A stretch of 64,000 nt of DNA from Dethiosulfatibacter aminovorans DSM 17477 (GTDB lineage Bacteria > Bacillota > Clostridia > Tissierellales > Dethiosulfatibacteraceae), in contig NZ_FQZL01000023.1 in the NCBI RefSeq assembly GCF_900142005.1, forward strand, positions 1 through 64,000. The letters run 5' to 3'. The notes beneath the pieces were generated by a model. That model did no database searches and was not told the origin of the DNA. It worked only from the letters and a program-made list of their open reading frames with translations. Both the position numbers and the translations under genes were made by a program. Positions 52,525-61,689 of this stretch are shown one piece after another (positions within the stretch are counted from its first letter, which is position 1; each line of letters starts with the position of its first letter).

Positions 52525-54180
52525 ATGAAGATTTCAGGTTCTAGAATAATATTGGAATGTTTGAAGGAGAAGGGAGTAGACACTATTTTCGGTTATCCGG
52601 GAGGAGCTGTAATACCTCTTTATGATGCTCTTTATGACGAACTTGATTATTTTAATCATATAAGAACATGTCATGAGCAGCATATGGTACATGCGGCAGA
52701 TGCCTATGCAAGGTCTACGGGCAAGACCGGTGTAGTCATTGCTACTTCAGGACCGGGAGCTACAAATACGATAACGGGTATAGCTACTGCATATATGGAT
52801 TCCGTGCCTATGGTCGTAATCACAGGGCAGGTGCCGAACATGCTTATAGGAAAGGATTCTTTCCAGGAAGTGGATATCACAGGCATGACTCTGTCCATTA
52901 CTAAGCACAACTATCTATGCAGGGACATAAAGAATCTGGCACATACCATAAGAGAGGCCATGGATGTTGCAGCGTCTGGAAGACCGGGACCTGTTCTTGT
53001 AGACGTTCCCAAGGATGTATTCCTTGCCGAGTATGAATACGAGAGAACTGAAGAACCGGTGTACGTCGAGGAAAAGGTATATGTGGAAAAAGCATCCCTT
53101 GAAAGGGCTGCCGAGCTCATAAATAAATCAAAGAAGCCTGTCCTCTATGCAGGTGGTGGAGTGAGGATATCAAAGAACGACGCACTGATGATAGAACTCA
53201 TTGAAAAGGTTGAAATACCTACGGTGAATTCCTTCATGGGATTCGGTACAATTCCAAGGGACCACAGGCTCTCCCTTGGCCTGGTAGGAATGCACGGACA
53301 AATCCACGCAAACCTTGCCGTAACTAACTGTGACCTTCTTATTGCCGTCGGAGCAAGATTCAGTGACAGGGTAATAGGAAAACCGGACCAGTTTGCTCCT
53401 AATGCAAAGATAATACATATAGACATAGACAGTACGGAAATTGACAAGAACACGCAGGACTGCGTGCCTTTGATTGGAGACATGAAGTATATACTTGAAA
53501 ATCTCCTTGAAATGGTCGATGAAGCAAAGAGGCCGGAATGGCTTGAGGAGCTTGAGGGAATGAAGAGGGAAGAACCTGACAAGACCCTGTTTACACCTAA
53601 AAACATACTTGAAAAGACCAACGAATACTACAGCGACAATACTATAGTGACTACGGATGTCGGACAGCATCAGATGTGGACGGGACAGTACTGGAAGTTT
53701 AAGAAGTCAAATGAATTCTGTACATCGGGAGGCCTAGGAACCATGGGCTATGGACTGGGTGCTGCAATAGGAGCACAGGTTGGTAATCCTGACAAAGAGG
53801 TGCTTCTAATAACGGGAGATGCAAGTTTCAGGATGAACCACAACGAGCTTATAACAGTCAACAGATACAGGCTTCCTATCAAGATGATAGAGCTTAACAA
53901 CCACTCCCTTGGAATGGTTAGACAGTGGCAGAGGATGTTCAGTGATGCAAGATATTCCGAGACGGATACCTTCGATGATGTGGATGGAAAAATGTTCCTG
54001 GAGTCATATGGAATCAAGTACTATCTTGCAGAGACGATGGAGGAGCTGGAATTTGCACTGAAGGAATCGGCTCATCTAAGGACGACGGTTTTCATTGAAT
54101 GTCTGATAGATCATGATGAATCTGTATTCCCCATAGTACCACCGGGAAGACCGATCAATGAACTGTTGCTTAATGGTTAA
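52525..54180 (+). CDS. ilvB: Acetolactate synthase, catalytic subunit
   Basis: The protein has 551 residues of ThDP fold. The catalytic Glu lies in CHEQHMVHAADAYA, and the ThDP/Mg motif is GDASFRMNHNELITVNRYRL with NNHSLGMVRQWQ. It makes acetolactate from pyruvate and acetohydroxybutyrate from pyruvate plus 2-oxobutyrate. The small partner is probably the ACT protein at 49029. ATG 52525 follows AGGAGG; it is transcribed separately from ilvCD. Confidence 0.95.
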   Translation: MKISGSRIILECLKEKGVDTIFGYPGGAVIPLYDALYDELDYFNHIRTCHEQHMVHAADAYARSTGKTGVVIATSGPGATNTITGIATAYMDSVPMVVITGQVPNMLIGKDSFQEVDITGMTLSITKHNYLCRDIKNLAHTIREAMDVAASGRPGPVLVDVPKDVFLAEYEYERTEEPVYVEEKVYVEKASLERAAELINKSKKPVLYAGGGVRISKNDALMIELIEKVEIPTVNSFMGFGTIPRDHRLSLGLVGMHGQIHANLAVTNCDLLIAVGARFSDRVIGKPDQFAPNAKIIHIDIDSTEIDKNTQDCVPLIGDMKYILENLLEMVDEAKRPEWLEELEGMKREEPDKTLFTPKNILEKTNEYYSDNTIVTTDVGQHQMWTGQYWKFKKSNEFCTSGGLGTMGYGLGAAIGAQVGNPDKEVLLITGDASFRMNHNELITVNRYRLPIKMIELNNHSLGMVRQWQRMFSDARYSETDTFDDVDGKMFLESYGIKYYLAETMEELEFALKESAHLRTTVFIECLIDHDESVFPIVPPGRPINELLLNG

Positions 54181-54212
54181 CAGCAAAGCTGTTATGGTTT
54201 TGTTCTTTTATA

Positions 54213-54256
54213 AAATGAAGAAGGCAGGCTGACCACCTGTTTTCTTCATTTTTTGT
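54213..54256 (+). terminator. Terminator of ilvB
   Basis: AAAATGAAGAA and TTCTTCATTTT flank GGCAGG/CACCTG, followed by T6. Confidence 0.8.
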
Positions 54257-54393
54257 AGCTTAATAAAGCTAAAAATGAATAGTTCCATGAACTTTTGGAA
54301 ATATGTATTTAATGAAACTTTCTTTTTTTCTTTCTTGATATACTCGGTTGATATATAATTATTGGTATTAGGAACATAATTGGAGGTGTTTTG

Positions 54394-55296
54394 ATGATCA
54401 AGAAAATTGCAATTATTGGTCTAGGTGCCATTGGCGCAAGTGTTGGAGAACAGATAATTGGTAAAGGATATGACGTGAAGATTGTTGCAGACAGGAACAG
54501 GATAGAGAGATATGAAGAAACGGGAATATATGTAAATGATGAGAAAATAGATTTTGAATATCTAACGCCTGAAGACGGTGAAGTGATGGACCTGATTATC
54601 GTATGCACCAAGTTCCATGATCTTGAAAATACTGTCAGGGATATGGAAAACTTGGTTGGTGAAAACACTATAATCATTAGCCTTTTGAACGGCATAGATT
54701 CTGAAATGATAATTGGTGAAGCATATGGAATGGACAAGCTGATCTATTCATATATCAACAAGATTTCCGGAGTCAAGGAAGGGAACAGGATAAACAGGGG
54801 AGCCAAAGGAATTATACATATTGGTTCAGTTAGTGATATGGATGATTTGAAGGTTCGAGAAATAGCTGAGTTGTTAGACAATTGCGGTGTGCAGTATATA
54901 GTCGAAGAAAATATAATAAAGTCTTTGTGGTGGAAGCTCATGCTCAATGTAGGGGTGAACCAGCTGGCGGCTGTTTCCGGTGCAACCTATGGAGTGGTGG
55001 TGGAATTCCAGGAAGCAAGAAACATGATGGGTGCTGCCATGATGGAAGTGGTGAAGATATCGCAGGTCATGGGTACTGGACTGACTGAGGATGACATGAA
55101 CTCATGCTTTTCGAATTTTGACAACCTGCCTTATGGGGGAAAACCTTCAATGCTTCAGGATGTGGAAAATAAAAGAAAAACGGAAGTCGAGATGTTTGCA
55201 GGAAGAATAATTGAGCTTGGAAAGAAATGCAGCATACCCACTCCTGTGAATGAATTTCTTTACAATGCAATCAGGCTGATTGAGAAAAGGTATTGA
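54394..55296 (+). CDS. 2-dehydropantoate 2-reductase family protein
   Basis: The protein has 300 residues. The Rossmann motif is AIIGLGAIGASVGEQI, the catalytic Lys region is KSLWWKLMLNVGVNQL, and the C-terminal helical domain fits PanE/ApbA. PanE reduces 2-oxopantoate (made from 2-oxoisovalerate, the IlvD product) with NADPH on the way to pantothenate. Paralogues with other substrates are common, so panE itself is not certain. GGAGGTG sets ATG 54394; TTG 54391 is in frame but too near. Confidence 0.82.
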   Translation: MIKKIAIIGLGAIGASVGEQIIGKGYDVKIVADRNRIERYEETGIYVNDEKIDFEYLTPEDGEVMDLIIVCTKFHDLENTVRDMENLVGENTIIISLLNGIDSEMIIGEAYGMDKLIYSYINKISGVKEGNRINRGAKGIIHIGSVSDMDDLKVREIAELLDNCGVQYIVEENIIKSLWWKLMLNVGVNQLAAVSGATYGVVVEFQEARNMMGAAMMEVVKISQVMGTGLTEDDMNSCFSNFDNLPYGGKPSMLQDVENKRKTEVEMFAGRIIELGKKCSIPTPVNEFLYNAIRLIEKRY

Positions 55297-55322
55297 AAAT
55301 ACAAATGTAATGCATAATAGGA

Positions 55323-55365
55323 GGAACCCCTGAAGATAGATGATTATCCCAGGGGTTCTGTTTTG
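55323..55365. terminator. Bidirectional terminator
   Basis: GGAACCCCTG and CAGGGGTTCT pair between convergent genes, with T-rich tails. Confidence 0.75.
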
Positions 55366-55376
55366 TTTATTAAAGT

Positions 55377-56312
55377 TTACTTCTCTCCGCATCTGACAAG
55401 AAGCTGTTCCCATCTCTTGTCTATGTCTGCCTGGATGGCTTCTATCAAGTGTTCGTTTCCCTTCTGGAAAAGGTGCTTGAATCTTCCCTGTGGCTTGAGG
55501 AACTCTTCGATTGGGAGCTTGTTCTTTGGCATGTAGTTGAGTTTCCACACTCCGTTTTCAACCTCGAACAGCGGCCAGAAGCATGTTTCCACTGCCAGGT
55601 TGCACATCTCCATAAGGTCCTCGGCAGGATATCTCCATCCCCTTGGACATGGAGCAAGAACATTGAGGAATGCCGCGCCATCTGTATATATGGCCTTCTC
55701 GGATTTCTCGTGGATGTCCTTGAAGTTCTTGATGAAGGTTGTCTGCGCCACATAAGGTATGTTGTGGTTTGCGATTATTGCAGCGAGGTCCTTCCTTGTC
55801 TGGGGCTTTCCAGCCGAGCATGTTCCTGAAGGTGTAGTAGTTGTATCCGCATACTGGGGAGTTGCAGAGGACCTTTGGATGCCTGTGTTCATGTAGGCTC
55901 CGTTGTCGTAGCATACGTAAACCATGTCGTGGTTTCTTTCCATTGCGCCTGAAAGGGACTGGAAGCCTATGTCGGCAGTACCGCCGTCGCCGCCGAAGGC
56001 GATGAACTTGAAGTCTTCCTTTACCTTTCCCTTTCTTTTCATTGCCTTGTGGGCAGCTTCGACACCGCTTACAGTTGCTCCTGCATTCTCGAATGCATTG
56101 TGTATGAAAGAATCCTTCCATGCAGTGTAGGGGTACATGAATGTGGAAACCTCAAGGCATCCGGTTGCACATCCTATGACCGCCTTGTCCTCTTCCTTGA
56201 GGGCCCTTGTCACGGCTCTTACGGCTACAGGTGCTCCGCAGCCTGCACACATTCTGTGGCCGCCGGCCAGTCTCTCCGGTTTTGCCAGTTCCTTCTTCAA
56301 ATTGTAAGCCAT
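55377..56312 (-). CDS. porB: 2-oxoacid:ferredoxin oxidoreductase, beta subunit (ThDP)
   Basis: The protein has 311 residues with the Fe-S cysteines CAGCGAPV and the ThDP/Mg site GDGGTADIGFQSLSGAMERN. The sequence is closest in style to pyruvate:ferredoxin oxidoreductase beta; 2-oxoisovalerate or 2-oxobutyrate are other possible substrates, as in VOR. It makes acyl-CoA, CO2 and reduced ferredoxin. It is last of four overlapping genes (gamma, delta, alpha, beta), and its ATG overlaps the alpha stop. Confidence 0.92.
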   Translation of the reverse strand: MAYNLKKELAKPERLAGGHRMCAGCGAPVAVRAVTRALKEEDKAVIGCATGCLEVSTFMYPYTAWKDSFIHNAFENAGATVSGVEAAHKAMKRKGKVKEDFKFIAFGGDGGTADIGFQSLSGAMERNHDMVYVCYDNGAYMNTGIQRSSATPQYADTTTTPSGTCSAGKPQTRKDLAAIIANHNIPYVAQTTFIKNFKDIHEKSEKAIYTDGAAFLNVLAPCPRGWRYPAEDLMEMCNLAVETCFWPLFEVENGVWKLNYMPKNKLPIEEFLKPQGRFKHLFQKGNEHLIEAIQADIDKRWEQLLVRCGEK

Positions 56313-57505
56313 TACTGTACCTCCTGTGTTCTAACTGAAAGGTATCTGTAAGTATCACCAGTATTTCCAGTTTCTATTATTTCAAATAATGAAGAGTATA
56401 CTTCTTCTATGTTTTCAACCTTTACATCTCTTCCGCCAAGTCCATAGACGTAGTTTATTATCTTTGGTGCGTTTTCGGTTCCGTAAAGGGCAGACTTGAT
56501 CTCTGCATTGAGAGGCCCTCCCTGGTTGCTGAAAGAGTCCGACCTGTCCATTACGGCTATTGCCTTGACATGCTTAAGCGCTTCTGCAATTTCTTCTCCG
56601 GGGAAAGGTCTGAATAGTCTTATCTTGAGAAGACCGACCTTCTTTCCTTCTTCCCTCAGCTTGTCTATTGCATCCTTGGCAGTACCTGCAGTTGAGTTGA
56701 TTATTACTATTGCAGCATCTGCATCGTCAAGCCTGTACTCTTCGAAGAGACCGTAGCTTCTGCCTGTCATTTTTTCGAATTCGGCAGCAACCTGAAGTGC
56801 AACTTCCTTGGCATTTTTCATGCCCTCCACCTGAAGCCTCTTGTGTTCCATGTAGTACATTGGCGAATCGTATGGTCCTATTGACAGGTTCTGGCTTGCA
56901 TCCAGAAGGTAGCTTTCAGGATTGTATTCTCCTACGAAGTCCTTGACCTTGTCGTCTTCTATAAGTTCTATATTCTCAACGGCGTGGCTTGTGATGAATC
57001 CGTCCTGACATACCATAACGGGAAGTTTTACATCCTTGTGTTCTCCGATTCTTACTGCCTGGATGAAGTTGTCGTATGCTTCCTGGTTGTTTTCAGAGTA
57101 TATCTGTATCCAGCCTGCATCCCTTGATCCCATTGTATCGGAATGGTCTGCGTTTATATTTATAGGTCCCGAAAGGGCTCTGTTTACAGCTGCCAGTGTT
57201 ATTGGAAGCCTGTTTGATGCTGCAATATAAAGGATCTCGTGCATGAGGGCAAGACCGCATGAGGATGTTGCTGTCATTGTTCTTGCTCCTGCTGCCTGTG
57301 AACCTACGCAAGCCGACATGGCACTGTGCTCGCTTTCTACAGGTACAAACTCCGTATCGACAAGTCCGTCGGCAACATATTTTGAAAAATACTGCGGTAT
57401 TTCCGTAGATGGTGTAATAGGGAAGGCTGCAACGACATCCGGGTTGATCTGTCTCATGGCTGTAGCTACAGCTTCGTTTCCTGATAATCTTTCTCTTATA
57501 GCCAT
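56312..57505 (-). CDS. porA: 2-oxoacid:ferredoxin oxidoreductase, alpha subunit
   Basis: The protein has 397 residues. The pyrimidine-binding domain begins GNEAVATAMRQINPDVVAAF and has ITPSTEIPQYF, then SCGLALMHEILYIAA with the expected Pro/Asp/Glu residues, and the DSFSNQGGPL loop near the C-terminal domain. It forms the catalytic core with the beta subunit. It lies 10 bases after delta. Confidence 0.93.
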   Translation of the reverse strand: MAIRERLSGNEAVATAMRQINPDVVAAFPITPSTEIPQYFSKYVADGLVDTEFVPVESEHSAMSACVGSQAAGARTMTATSSCGLALMHEILYIAASNRLPITLAAVNRALSGPININADHSDTMGSRDAGWIQIYSENNQEAYDNFIQAVRIGEHKDVKLPVMVCQDGFITSHAVENIELIEDDKVKDFVGEYNPESYLLDASQNLSIGPYDSPMYYMEHKRLQVEGMKNAKEVALQVAAEFEKMTGRSYGLFEEYRLDDADAAIVIINSTAGTAKDAIDKLREEGKKVGLLKIRLFRPFPGEEIAEALKHVKAIAVMDRSDSFSNQGGPLNAEIKSALYGTENAPKIINYVYGLGGRDVKVENIEEVYSSLFEIIETGNTGDTYRYLSVRTQEVQ

Positions 57506-57515
57506 TTTATCCTCC

Positions 57516-57818
57516 TTATTTACCTTCCGGTACCATAGTTATGCAGTTTACCGGACATACCTTGACACAAACACCACAGCCTTTGCAGTGGTCGTAGTCG
57601 AATTCAAGTCTCTTTCCATCTTCAACTGGAATTGAAGTATCGGGGCATACAGGTACGCAAAGCAGACAGTGTATGCATTTGTCAAGGTCCACTACAGGCT
57701 TGTTTGTTCTCCAGTCGCCTGTCTTGAACTCTGCTGAGTTACCGCTTGCAAGCATGTCTCCGCCGGGAGTTATATCCTGCCATACGATGGTTTCGTCTAT
57801 ATTGGTTTTCTTATCCAT
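57516..57818 (-). CDS. porD: 2-oxoacid:ferredoxin oxidoreductase, delta subunit (2x[4Fe-4S])
   Basis: The protein has 100 residues with two ferredoxin motifs, CIHCLLCVPVCPDTS and CKGCGVCVKVCPVNC. It carries electrons from the ThDP centre to external ferredoxin. Its ATG overlaps the gamma stop. Confidence 0.95.
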   Translation of the reverse strand: MDKKTNIDETIVWQDITPGGDMLASGNSAEFKTGDWRTNKPVVDLDKCIHCLLCVPVCPDTSIPVEDGKRLEFDYDHCKGCGVCVKVCPVNCITMVPEGK

Positions 57819-58390
57819 TATTTAACCTCCTGAAGAGCAGTCTTTAAAGCTTTCATGTTTCCTTCTATAACTTCGGGCTTTGAAGCGAACTTGTGCTCGA
57901 ATGAATGCTGCATTTCTTCTATGAATTTTTCCTCAGGCATTACTCCGCTTACCTTTACTATTGCAGCAAGCATTGGAGTGTTTGGGAAATATTTTCCCAG
58001 TGCCTCTTCGGATATCTTTCTTGCGTTTATTGTGTAGATTCTTCCTTCATAACCCTGCAGGTATGGTTTTACATCTTCAGGTGATTTCTCCGTATTGATT
58101 ACTATTGCTCCTTCTTTTTTCAGTCCCTTTGTTACAGGTATTGACTCAAGAAGGGTTTCGTCAACAACTACTACAAATTCAGGATCGTATATATTTGAAT
58201 GTACCCTTATTTTATTTTCGCTGATTCTGTTGTAGGCTGTAATTGGAGCTCCCATTCTTTCCGGACCGTATTCTGGAAATCCCTGTACATATTTGCCGGT
58301 ATTGAAAGCAACGTCGGCAAGCAATAATGATGCGGTTTTTGCTCCCTGGCCGCCTCTTCCGTGCCATCTGATTTCGGTAATTTTCGACAT
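57818..58390 (-). CDS. porG: 2-oxoacid:ferredoxin oxidoreductase, gamma subunit
   Basis: The protein has 190 residues. WHGRGGQGAKTASLLLADV at the start marks the CoA-binding gamma domain. It opens the operon, so the gene order is gamma-delta-alpha-beta as in archaeal and Thermotoga-type POR. AAGGAG precedes ATG 58390. Confidence 0.93.
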   Translation of the reverse strand: MSKITEIRWHGRGGQGAKTASLLLADVAFNTGKYVQGFPEYGPERMGAPITAYNRISENKIRVHSNIYDPEFVVVVDETLLESIPVTKGLKKEGAIVINTEKSPEDVKPYLQGYEGRIYTINARKISEEALGKYFPNTPMLAAIVKVSGVMPEEKFIEEMQHSFEHKFASKPEVIEGNMKALKTALQEVK

Positions 58391-58524
58391 TAAAATTCTC
58401 CTTTATTTTTGGTCATTAAGTCTATGATACAGCAACACATGTGTTTTGTCGACGGTAAAATGCAGGAAAAACAATAAAATTCCAATGTGTTTGCAGATTT
58501 CACATTGATTATTTATATGTTTGT
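58391..58524 (-). other. Upstream region of the por operon
   Basis: A possible promoter on the minus strand is TCGACA with TATCAT 17 bases on (about 58456-58428). A second option overlaps the direct-repeat site at 58525-58560. No riboswitch or T-box was seen. Confidence 0.4.
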
Positions 58525-58560
58525 AAATTGAATACAATCATATGAAAATCGAGTACAATC
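58525..58560 (-). promoter_or_regulatory. Candidate operator: paired direct repeat with a 21-bp step (por)
   Basis: On the minus strand, GATTGTACTCGATTT (58560-58546) and GATTGTATTCAATTT (58539-58525) are exactly 21 bases apart, two helical turns. The same arrangement occurs at ilvC (49481-49516). Confidence 0.6.
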
Positions 58561-58663
58561 TGCAATGTTTCTTCAAGCGATGATTAGGGAATCTAATATT
58601 ATTTGAATTCTTAAAACCCTGCTGACCATTAGTGACTGTAAGATTTGTTGTCATAAAATTATA

Positions 58664-58692
58664 TTGACATGCTATTAATCTGGGAATATTCT
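58664..58692 (+). promoter_or_regulatory. Promoter of the GNAT gene
   Basis: TTGACA (58664-58669) and TATTCT (58687-58692) are 17 bases apart. Confidence 0.7.
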
Positions 58693-58739
58693 GAATAAAG
58701 AGGAGTTCGGCAAAAAATCATACAAGAGAGGCAAAGACT

Positions 58740-59261
58740 ATGGGAAATGAAAAACTTGAAAAACTTTTTGAAACAGAAAGATTGAATATTTTTGAAGCTG
58801 TGGAATTCGAAATAGACAGGGTGATGACAATCGAGGAAGACCCTGAAAACAGGGACTACATATGGCAGGGTACCTATGAGGAACACCTTGAGGAAATAGG
58901 AAGCGACGAAGCATATCTTCTCACCTTCAAGAAAAAGGAAGATGACGGGCTGGTGGGGTACTGTCTCATTAGACTGGACAAGGCTTCGGAGGTGTTCGAG
59001 CTCAGGCGCATTGCCATTACCGAAAAGAAAAAGGGATACGGAAGGGAAGCCATGAAGGGGCTGTTCAAGTTCTGTTTCGAGGAACTTAAGATGAACCGTT
59101 TCTGGCTTGATGTATATCCCCACAATGAAATAGGTTTATCCTTGTACAAGAGCCTGGGAATGTTCTATGAAGGAACGCACAGACAGTCATACAAGAGCGA
59201 GAAGGGATATTTGGATCAGATGATATTTTCCATGCTGAAGAGTGAGTATTTTAGAGACTGA
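58740..59261 (+). CDS. GNAT family N-acetyltransferase (RimJ/RimL-like)
   Basis: The protein has 173 residues. The acetyl-CoA loop is KKKGYGREAMKGLF and the C-terminal IGLSLYKSLGMFYEGTHRQ is family-like. It may acetylate a protein N-terminus or a small amine. The start has GAGAGG in front. It is a single gene with its own promoter. Confidence 0.85.
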   Translation: MGNEKLEKLFETERLNIFEAVEFEIDRVMTIEEDPENRDYIWQGTYEEHLEEIGSDEAYLLTFKKKEDDGLVGYCLIRLDKASEVFELRRIAITEKKKGYGREAMKGLFKFCFEELKMNRFWLDVYPHNEIGLSLYKSLGMFYEGTHRQSYKSEKGYLDQMIFSMLKSEYFRD

Positions 59262-59305
59262 GGGAATCCTAAAGGGGAAGAAGTGCGGTAGCATCAAGAA
59301 AATTT

Positions 59306-59336
59306 TGACAGAGCCGAAATATCGGCTCTATTTATT
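59306..59336. terminator. Bidirectional terminator
   Basis: GAGCCGAAATATCGGCTC is a perfect dyad between convergent genes, followed by T-rich sequence. Confidence 0.75.
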
Positions 59337-59361
59337 TTGGTTTTTATATTGCAGGATGAAT

Positions 59362-60165
59362 CTAAAACAAAAGCTGTATCTCGTATATGGCATTGTAGTA
59401 ATCCTCCAGATACTCCTCGTATTCGAAGGCTATTACAACCTTTGGATCTGTTTTGTGTTTTGCTTCAATATACTTAATAAGTGGAGATACATCCATGCTT
59501 TCGTTCAGTATTCTGGCGCAGTAGCAGATATAGTCTCCTTCAGGAAGAGTACTGATATGCGGTGATTCCATATCCGGCTTGACGCTGAGCAGCATTGTTT
59601 CTGAAATCTGATCTGAAACATTGTTAAGAAGGGATTCGTAATCCATGAAATAACCGTACTGCCTGAAATACTTCAATTTTCTGAATTTCTTTGAATAAAG
59701 GCTGCTGTGGAGAGCTATGTCCATTTCTTCTATGGTTTTTTCCTCAGAGTCCAATGTCTTGAAGACGTATCTTTCTGGAAAGTGACGCTTGTATATGAGG
59801 TTGTCCATATCGCTGATGTCTGAAGAAGAATAGTATGAATCCATCCATTCGATTTTGTCAATTATATCCTTTATTCCTTCAATCTCTTTTTCCTTTTCTT
59901 CCTTGATTTCCTGTAGAATCGCTTTGAAGTCGCTGCCGTCTCCGGATTCAAAGACTCTTCTTATCTGTCCAAGGGACAGTCCAATGGAACGGAAGTATTT
60001 CAATCTGCTGATGTAATGGAACTGGTCGAAGGTATAGTAGCGGTAGCCCGTTGATTCATCAATGTATGAAGGTACTATGAGGTTGATCTTGTGGTAGTGG
60101 CGTAATGAATGAACAGATATGTTGTATATCTTGGATACCTCTCCTATGGTATAATGCTCCTTCAA
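59362..60165 (-). CDS. MerR family regulator with a C-terminal effector-binding domain
   Basis: The protein has 267 residues. The N-terminal winged helix (YTIGEVSKIYNISVHSLRHY, then GYRYYTFDQF) and dimer coiled coil (about 80-120) are followed by a GyrI-like effector domain. MerR proteins twist promoters that have long spacers. The gene is divergent from methionine gamma-lyase and probably controls it. Start TTG 60165 follows AAAGGAGG; no ATG is better placed. Confidence 0.85.
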   Translation of the reverse strand: MKEHYTIGEVSKIYNISVHSLRHYHKINLIVPSYIDESTGYRYYTFDQFHYISRLKYFRSIGLSLGQIRRVFESGDGSDFKAILQEIKEEKEKEIEGIKDIIDKIEWMDSYYSSSDISDMDNLIYKRHFPERYVFKTLDSEEKTIEEMDIALHSSLYSKKFRKLKYFRQYGYFMDYESLLNNVSDQISETMLLSVKPDMESPHISTLPEGDYICYCARILNESMDVSPLIKYIEAKHKTDPKVVIAFEYEEYLEDYYNAIYEIQLLF

Positions 60166-60198
60166 ATGAAGTCCTCCTTTAAATCTGATAATAGGATA

Positions 60199-60228
60199 AT
60201 AATAAACTTAATATAAGAGTTTTGTCAA
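60199..60228 (-). promoter_or_regulatory. Promoter of the MerR gene
   Basis: On the minus strand, TTGACA (60228-60223) is followed by TATTAT 18 bases on (60204-60199). Confidence 0.6.
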
Positions 60229-60250
60229 ATATGACTTTAGGGAATTAATC

Positions 60251-60281
60251 CACGAACTCTAGCACTATGCTAGAGTTTGTG
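60251..60281 (+). promoter_or_regulatory. Candidate MerR-type operator dyad
   Basis: CACGAACTCTAGCA and TGCTAGAGTTTGTG form a nearly perfect dyad around CTA between the divergent MerR and mgl genes. A T-rich tail could also make it a hairpin, but no plus-strand gene ends here. Confidence 0.5.
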
Positions 60282-60396
60282 TTGTTTTTGGAAATAAACT
60301 TGAGTTATGTATATTTATTGAGCCGTTTAAGCGATCAAATCCAATAGATTTTCTGAAAAACAGGTTTATTTACTAGAAAAAACAGTATATAAGCAC

Positions 60397-60427
60397 TTGA
60401 CTCTAGAACGATTTCATGGACTAAAGT
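60397..60427 (+). promoter_or_regulatory. Candidate MerR-type promoter of mgl
   Basis: TTGACT (60397-60402) and TAAAGT (60422-60427) have a 19-base spacer, the length that MerR proteins compensate for. The half-site ACTCTAG of the dyad at 60251-60281 recurs at its start. Confidence 0.45.
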
Positions 60428-60480
60428 GTAGTTAAACCGGTTAAAATGATTTGCAAACGCTATTATTCAGGAGGCTTAAA

Positions 60481-61689
60481 ATGGATACAAAATTTATGAC
60501 TGAGCTGACTCATTTGGGTGCCAGTGTCGACTTGCCATCGTCTTCAAGGCCCAAGGTTGCTCCGATATACATGAGTTCGGCATATGTATTTGACAGTTCA
60601 AAGACTTGCAATGATGTCAGCTATGAAAGAAAAGAAGGTTATTTGTATGGCAGCTATGGAAATCCTACAACAGATTGTTTAAAGGAAATTATTCAAAATC
60701 TGGAATGTGGAGAAGCGGCAGAGGTATTTTCATCAGGCATGAGTGCGATTACTCTGGCAATAATGTCTCAGGTGAAATCAGGTGACCATATTATAGCAAA
60801 CAGTGTAATCTATGGAAATTCGTTTAAATTCCTAAAGAGTGAACTTGAAGGACAATACAATATAGAAGTGACCATGGTTGACTTGAATGAAGAGAATCTT
60901 CATGAGTACTTCAAGGACAATACCAAGCTTGTATATGCTGAATCCATATCGAATCCCTTGATCAATGTTCTTGATATTGAAAGAATATCAAAGATTGCAC
61001 ATGATTACGGTGCAAAGCTTCTTGTAGACAATACCTTTGCTACGCCAATTGTTTGTCAGCCTTTGAAGCTTGGTGCGGATATAGTGGTGCACAGTGCAAC
61101 AAAGTTCCTCAATGGACACAGTGACATAATGGCTGGTATCGTAGTGTCGACAAAGGAAGTGATGGACAGGGTGATAGACTTGTCCCGTACATACGGCCCT
61201 ATTATCAGTCCCTTTGATGCGTGGCTCTTGACAAGGAGCATGAGAACCCTGGAACTCCGGGTAAACAAGCATTGCGACAATGCCATGAAGCTTGCCCGGT
61301 ACCTTGAATCAAACGACAAGATTGGAAAGGTCTTCTATCCTGGACTGGAATCATTTGAAGACCACGGGCTTGCTACTGAAATTTTCAATAATGGACAATA
61401 TGGAGCCATGCTTGCCGTTGATCTGGGAAGTCTTGAAATGATAGAAGAATTCATCAAGAGGTCAAAGCTCGCAAAGATTGTTGCAAGTTTGGGATCCTTC
61501 ACAACATCACTGTGCGATACCACAATCACCCACAGCGGAATGACAAGGGAAGAGAGAATAGAGATGGGTCTTCCTGACGGACTCTTAAGAATTTCCACAG
61601 GTCTTGAAAATATAGAAGACATCATTGAAGAATTTGATATGATTATAAATGAAATTATGAAAGAAGGAGTATTGATAAACCATGGATAA
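60481..61689 (+). CDS. Methionine gamma-lyase (Cys/Met metabolism PLP enzyme)
   Basis: The protein has 402 residues. The PLP lysine lies in IVVHSATKFLNGHSD, the ring-stacking region in VFSSGMSAITLAIMS, and the Tyr/Arg phosphate site in YGSYGNPTTDCL. It belongs to the Cys/Met metabolism family; the length and the lack of a biosynthetic partner favour the degrading enzyme (to methanethiol, ammonia and 2-oxobutyrate). Cystathionine gamma-lyase or synthase cannot be excluded. ATG 60481 follows AGGAGG, and its stop overlaps the transporter start. Confidence 0.83.
   Translation: MDTKFMTELTHLGASVDLPSSSRPKVAPIYMSSAYVFDSSKTCNDVSYERKEGYLYGSYGNPTTDCLKEIIQNLECGEAAEVFSSGMSAITLAIMSQVKSGDHIIANSVIYGNSFKFLKSELEGQYNIEVTMVDLNEENLHEYFKDNTKLVYAESISNPLINVLDIERISKIAHDYGAKLLVDNTFATPIVCQPLKLGADIVVHSATKFLNGHSDIMAGIVVSTKEVMDRVIDLSRTYGPIISPFDAWLLTRSMRTLELRVNKHCDNAMKLARYLESNDKIGKVFYPGLESFEDHGLATEIFNNGQYGAMLAVDLGSLEMIEEFIKRSKLAKIVASLGSFTTSLCDTTITHSGMTREERIEMGLPDGLLRISTGLENIEDIIEEFDMIINEIMKEGVLINHG

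Noticed and set aside
60251..60281. The dyad before mgl as an intrinsic terminator
   Set aside because: No plus-strand gene ends upstream; the divergent MerR gene makes an operator more likely. Not fully excluded because a T-rich tail follows.
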